A model generated the notes under the pieces. The model searched no databases. It was not told the DNA's origin and saw nothing but the letters and a program-made list of their open reading frames with translations. The position numbers were made by a program, and so were the translations under genes. From JBBIVB01 sp964567515 (GTDB lineage Bacteria > Patescibacteriota > Patescibacteriia > Veblenbacterales > UBA10138), in the NCBI GenBank assembly GCA_964567515.1, contig CAZMMW010000048.1, positions 1 through 6,897 of the forward strand: a stretch of 6,897 nucleotides of DNA, read 5' to 3'. Below are positions 4,994-6,897 of the stretch, in pieces; the stretch's first letter is position 1, and each line of letters opens with the position of its first letter.

Positions 4994-5932
4994 ATGTCGG
5001 TCGCTTATACGGAAATTGAAAAATCAATCTTAAGAACTGTTAGTTTCCTTGATTTATTTGAATATCCTTTAACTATTGTACAGTGTTGGCGTTTGGCTTA
5101 TAGTTTGGGTGGGCACGGTCCGGTTTTTAGTTTGCAGCAAACAGAAGAAACATTAACTAAATTGGCCCAATTAGGTATAGTCAAACAACAAAATAATTTT
5201 TGGCAACTAGCCAACTCTCCTGATTATTATGAGATCAGACAAGAACGCTATCGTTTAGCTGCTGCTAAATTTAAAAAAATTAATTTTTGGATTAATATTT
5301 TTAAATTATTGCCTTGGGTTAGATTAATAGCGGCGGTTAATCCTTTAGGTTATCGTAATGCTGAATTAGGCGATGATGTTGATTTATTGATTATTGCCCG
5401 GCAGAAAAGATTGTGGTTGACCAGATTTTATATCACTGGATTGGCTAAACTTTTTGGTTTACGTCCCACTCCACAACATAAGCAAGACAAAATATGTTTA
5501 AGTTTTTATTTAAGTGATAAACATTTAAATTTTAATGACGTATTATTAGATGAACAGGATATCCGCTTCCATTTTTATTTTGTTCAGCTTACGGTTTTAT
5601 TTAATGATGGTATTTTGGAGGATTGTCTAGACAAAAATACTGACATTTTGTCACATTTCCCCAATTTTAAACCGCAACTCGCGAATAAAACAGAGACCCC
5701 TTTGTTGTTTAAAAGCATCCGTTTTTTACTTAGTTGGATAACCTGGTTTCCTGGAGAAGCCGTTTGTCGTTGGTGGCAAAAAAAGATAATGCCAGATAAG
5801 TTACGTCGGTTAGCTAATCTTGATACCAGAGTAATAGTGACCGACGAGATGCTAAAATTTCACGACCAAGACAAAAGATTTGCCTATCGTGATACTTGGC
5901 ATAAAAAATTGGCAGAACTAGGAATTGTATGA
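4994..5932 (+). CDS. Winged-helix plus nucleotidyltransferase-fold protein, degenerate motif
   Basis: The 312-residue protein opens with a probable winged-helix region (about 8-72: SFLDLFEYPLT, then a helix and GIVKQQNNFWQL). Next comes a Pol-beta-type nucleotidyltransferase core: VRLIAAVNPLGYRNAELGDD with VDLLII (109-134). The metal-binding D-x-D is D128-V-D130. The G-S pair that normally begins the core (as in VTGSLAMNN) is Asn-Pro (116-117), which would hurt nucleotide binding. The C-terminal end (MLKFHDQDKR, 286-295) matches a conserved tail I associate with uncharacterised Patescibacteria proteins. No substrate is known; RNA, antibiotic or protein nucleotidylation are all only possibilities, and it may be inactive. 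AAGG (4986-4989), overlapping the femX stop, is a weak SD four bases before the ATG. It overlaps the next gene by ATGA. Confidence 0.72.
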   Translation: MSVAYTEIEKSILRTVSFLDLFEYPLTIVQCWRLAYSLGGHGPVFSLQQTEETLTKLAQLGIVKQQNNFWQLANSPDYYEIRQERYRLAAAKFKKINFWINIFKLLPWVRLIAAVNPLGYRNAELGDDVDLLIIARQKRLWLTRFYITGLAKLFGLRPTPQHKQDKICLSFYLSDKHLNFNDVLLDEQDIRFHFYFVQLTVLFNDGILEDCLDKNTDILSHFPNFKPQLANKTETPLLFKSIRFLLSWITWFPGEAVCRWWQKKIMPDKLRRLANLDTRVIVTDEMLKFHDQDKRFAYRDTWHKKLAELGIV

Positions 5933-6651
5933 TTAATACCGCTGTAATTTTAGCAGCCGGCAAGGGCACTAGAATGCGCGAATTGGGATTAAACCAACCC
6001 AAACATGTAATTTCAGTTAAAGGACGGCCTTTTTTATTTTATCTATTTGACAATTTAGCAGCGGTTGGTTTTAAAAAATTAATAGTAGTGGTGGGTTATC
6101 AAAAAGAAATAATGATGGAGAGATTAAAAGTTTGGTCTAGATTACCAGTAGAAGTGGTAGTGCAATCAGAGTGGGTGCCAGTTGACCAGTATGGCACAGC
6201 TTGTCCAATTAAAGCAGTAGAGCATTTATTAAGTGAGCAGTCATTCGTGGCAGTTAACGGAGACAATTTATACTCCATAAAAGATTTAACAGCTTTTCAT
6301 AACTTACAGAATGAGAATGCTATAGCTGGTTTATGGCACGAACATCCGGAGGCTTATGGAGTTTTGGTTGCTGAATCAAATAATATATTGGATAAAGTAG
6401 TAGAAAAACCTTCAAGGTTTGTTGGTAATTTAATAAATACCGGTTTATATGCTTTTACCCAAGAAATATTTCAAATTTTGCCTCAAGTCAAGTTATCAGT
6501 CAGAGGAGAGTATGAAATAACCGACGCTATTAATTTATTGGCCTCCAAAGATAAAGTTAGAATAATAAAACTGACAGATTATTGGTTAGATTTTACTAAA
6601 CCGGAAGATATTAAAATAGTAGAAAAATTTATTACTGATGGTAAATTATAG
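5929..6651 (+). CDS. Sugar-1-phosphate nucleotidyltransferase
   Basis: This 240-residue enzyme belongs to the NTP_transferase family (GlmU N-terminal, GalU, RmlA, Hddc types), which makes an NDP-sugar from a sugar-1-phosphate and an NTP. Visible: LAAGKGTRM (8-16), the nucleotide loop; QPKH (23-26) with the conserved lysine K25; YGTA (88-91), as in GlmU's LGTA; the metal-binding VNGD (109-112); EKP (159-161); NTG (170-172); and GEYEITD (193-199). The length is one catalytic domain with no left-handed beta-helix, so it is not full GlmU; the acetyltransferase activity is absent. Base and sugar cannot be fixed. AGGA (5920-5923) five bases before the ATG is a good SD; the ATG overlaps the previous stop, so the two are coupled. 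With FemX it suggests envelope polysaccharide or peptidoglycan precursor work. Confidence 0.9.
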   Translation: MINTAVILAAGKGTRMRELGLNQPKHVISVKGRPFLFYLFDNLAAVGFKKLIVVVGYQKEIMMERLKVWSRLPVEVVVQSEWVPVDQYGTACPIKAVEHLLSEQSFVAVNGDNLYSIKDLTAFHNLQNENAIAGLWHEHPEAYGVLVAESNNILDKVVEKPSRFVGNLINTGLYAFTQEIFQILPQVKLSVRGEYEITDAINLLASKDKVRIIKLTDYWLDFTKPEDIKIVEKFITDGKL

Positions 6652-6672
6652 ATTTTTTGATTTTATAGCTTA

Positions 6673-6681
6673 TGGTATAGA
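6673..6681 (+). promoter_or_regulatory. Possible extended -10 promoter for tRNA-Arg
   Basis: TGG-TATAGA (6673-6681) is an extended -10 motif in the 55-bp gap before the tRNA; transcription would start near 6688, 19 bases before the tRNA 5' end. No good -35 is seen (a T run at 6653-6658 lies at 17 bp). Read-through from the upstream operon could instead supply the tRNA. Confidence 0.35.
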
Positions 6682-6706
6682 GCCATTTTCTTTACCCAAA
6701 CCTTAT

Positions 6707-6781
6707 GCTCCCGTAGTTCAATGGATAGAATACGAGATTCCGGATCTCGTGATAGAGGTTCGATTCCTCTCGGGAGCACCA
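6707..6781 (+). tRNA. tRNA-Arg (anticodon CCG), CCA encoded
   Basis: A full cloverleaf can be drawn. The acceptor stem GCTCCCG (6707-6713) pairs perfectly with CGGGAGC (6771-6777), followed by discriminator A6778 and an encoded CCA (6779-6781). The D arm is GTTC with GAAT (one G-U pair), its loop holding GG then A, the A20 that arginyl-tRNA synthetase reads. The anticodon stem CGAGA/TCTCG (6733-6737, 6745-6749) holds loop TTCCGGA, anticodon CCG at 6740-6742, which reads CGG. The T arm is AGAGG/CCTCT around TTCGATT. The variable loop is short (4 bases), as expected for Arg. The plus-strand open frame over this region (6638-6877) is an artefact of the tRNA. Confidence 0.97.
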
Positions 6782-6897
6782 GTAAGAATTTTGCAAGCGA
6801 TTTCGGTTCGCCTCGCTTCGCTCGGCGATTATTTTATACGGGATTTTCGGGGCAAAACCGAATTGGCGATTTTCTAAAACATGGTTCGAGCCGATTG
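6782..6897. other. GC-richer noncoding block with inverted and direct repeats
   Basis: No credible gene lies in the last 116 bases. AAGCGA (6795-6800) pairs with TCGCTT (6813-6818), and CGCC (6810-6813 region) faces GGCG (6824-6827), giving alternative hairpins. TTCGGTT (6802-6808) has its inverse AACCGAA at 6856-6862, and GCGATT recurs at 6797, 6825 and 6866. GC content is visibly above the operon before it. No T run follows the hairpins, so a terminator is not supported. It may be a small dispersed repeat or part of the next locus. Confidence 0.45.

Noticed and set aside
5814..6002. Minus-strand frame across the junction of the two nucleotidyltransferase genes
   Set aside because: Shadow frame with no SD, overlapping two real genes.
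6638..6877. 79-codon plus-strand frame over the tRNA
   Set aside because: Its middle is the tRNA read as protein, a well-known kind of false gene.
1..6897. CRISPR array, intact insertion sequence or intact toxin-antitoxin pair
   Set aside because: No regularly spaced repeats, no transposase and no recognisable toxin or antitoxin fold were seen.

Overview
The window is AT-rich, compact, standard-code bacterial DNA. One gene ends in TGA and no long reading frame contains an internal TGA, which argues against the UGA-glycine codes. The gene mix, the tight spacing, the patchy use of Shine-Dalgarno (SD) sites and the family resemblances suggest a Candidate Phyla Radiation (Patescibacteria) genome. 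That placement is inference; no marker gene in the window fixes it.

Layout. Positions 1-300 look like a gene graveyard: a short stretch resembling the N-terminus of a reverse transcriptase, broken by an amber stop; a 12-bp perfect inverted repeat; an 8-bp degenerate tandem repeat; and, on the minus strand, the first ~30 residues of a cytidylyltransferase-like (FAD synthase/TagD type) protein with a destroyed HxGH motif. An intact phosphoribosyltransferase gene follows (375-992, +), with a strong SD. Its terminator lies inside the 3' end of the convergent uvrB gene (1030-3048, -).

Upstream of uvrB is a small gene missing from ordinary long-ORF calls: a 55-aa, two-helix membrane protein (3135-3302, -) with its own promoter, SD and terminator. 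It diverges from ruvA (3407-3973, +). The two promoters share one -35 site, so polymerase should be able to fire only one direction at a time. The ruvA -10 box places the start of transcription on the A of its ATG, so ruvA should be leaderless; uvrB shows the same geometry.

From ruvA an operon runs rightwards with gaps of 6 nt, 6 nt and a 4-nt ATGA overlap: ruvA, a FemAB/FemX-type aminoacyltransferase, a winged-helix/nucleotidyltransferase-fold protein with a degenerate active-site motif, and a sugar-1-phosphate nucleotidyltransferase. The last three suggest a cell-envelope theme (peptidoglycan cross-bridge and activated sugar), while ruvA and uvrB are DNA repair genes. A tRNA-Arg(CCG) with encoded CCA closes the gene set, followed by a GC-richer noncoding block to the window end.
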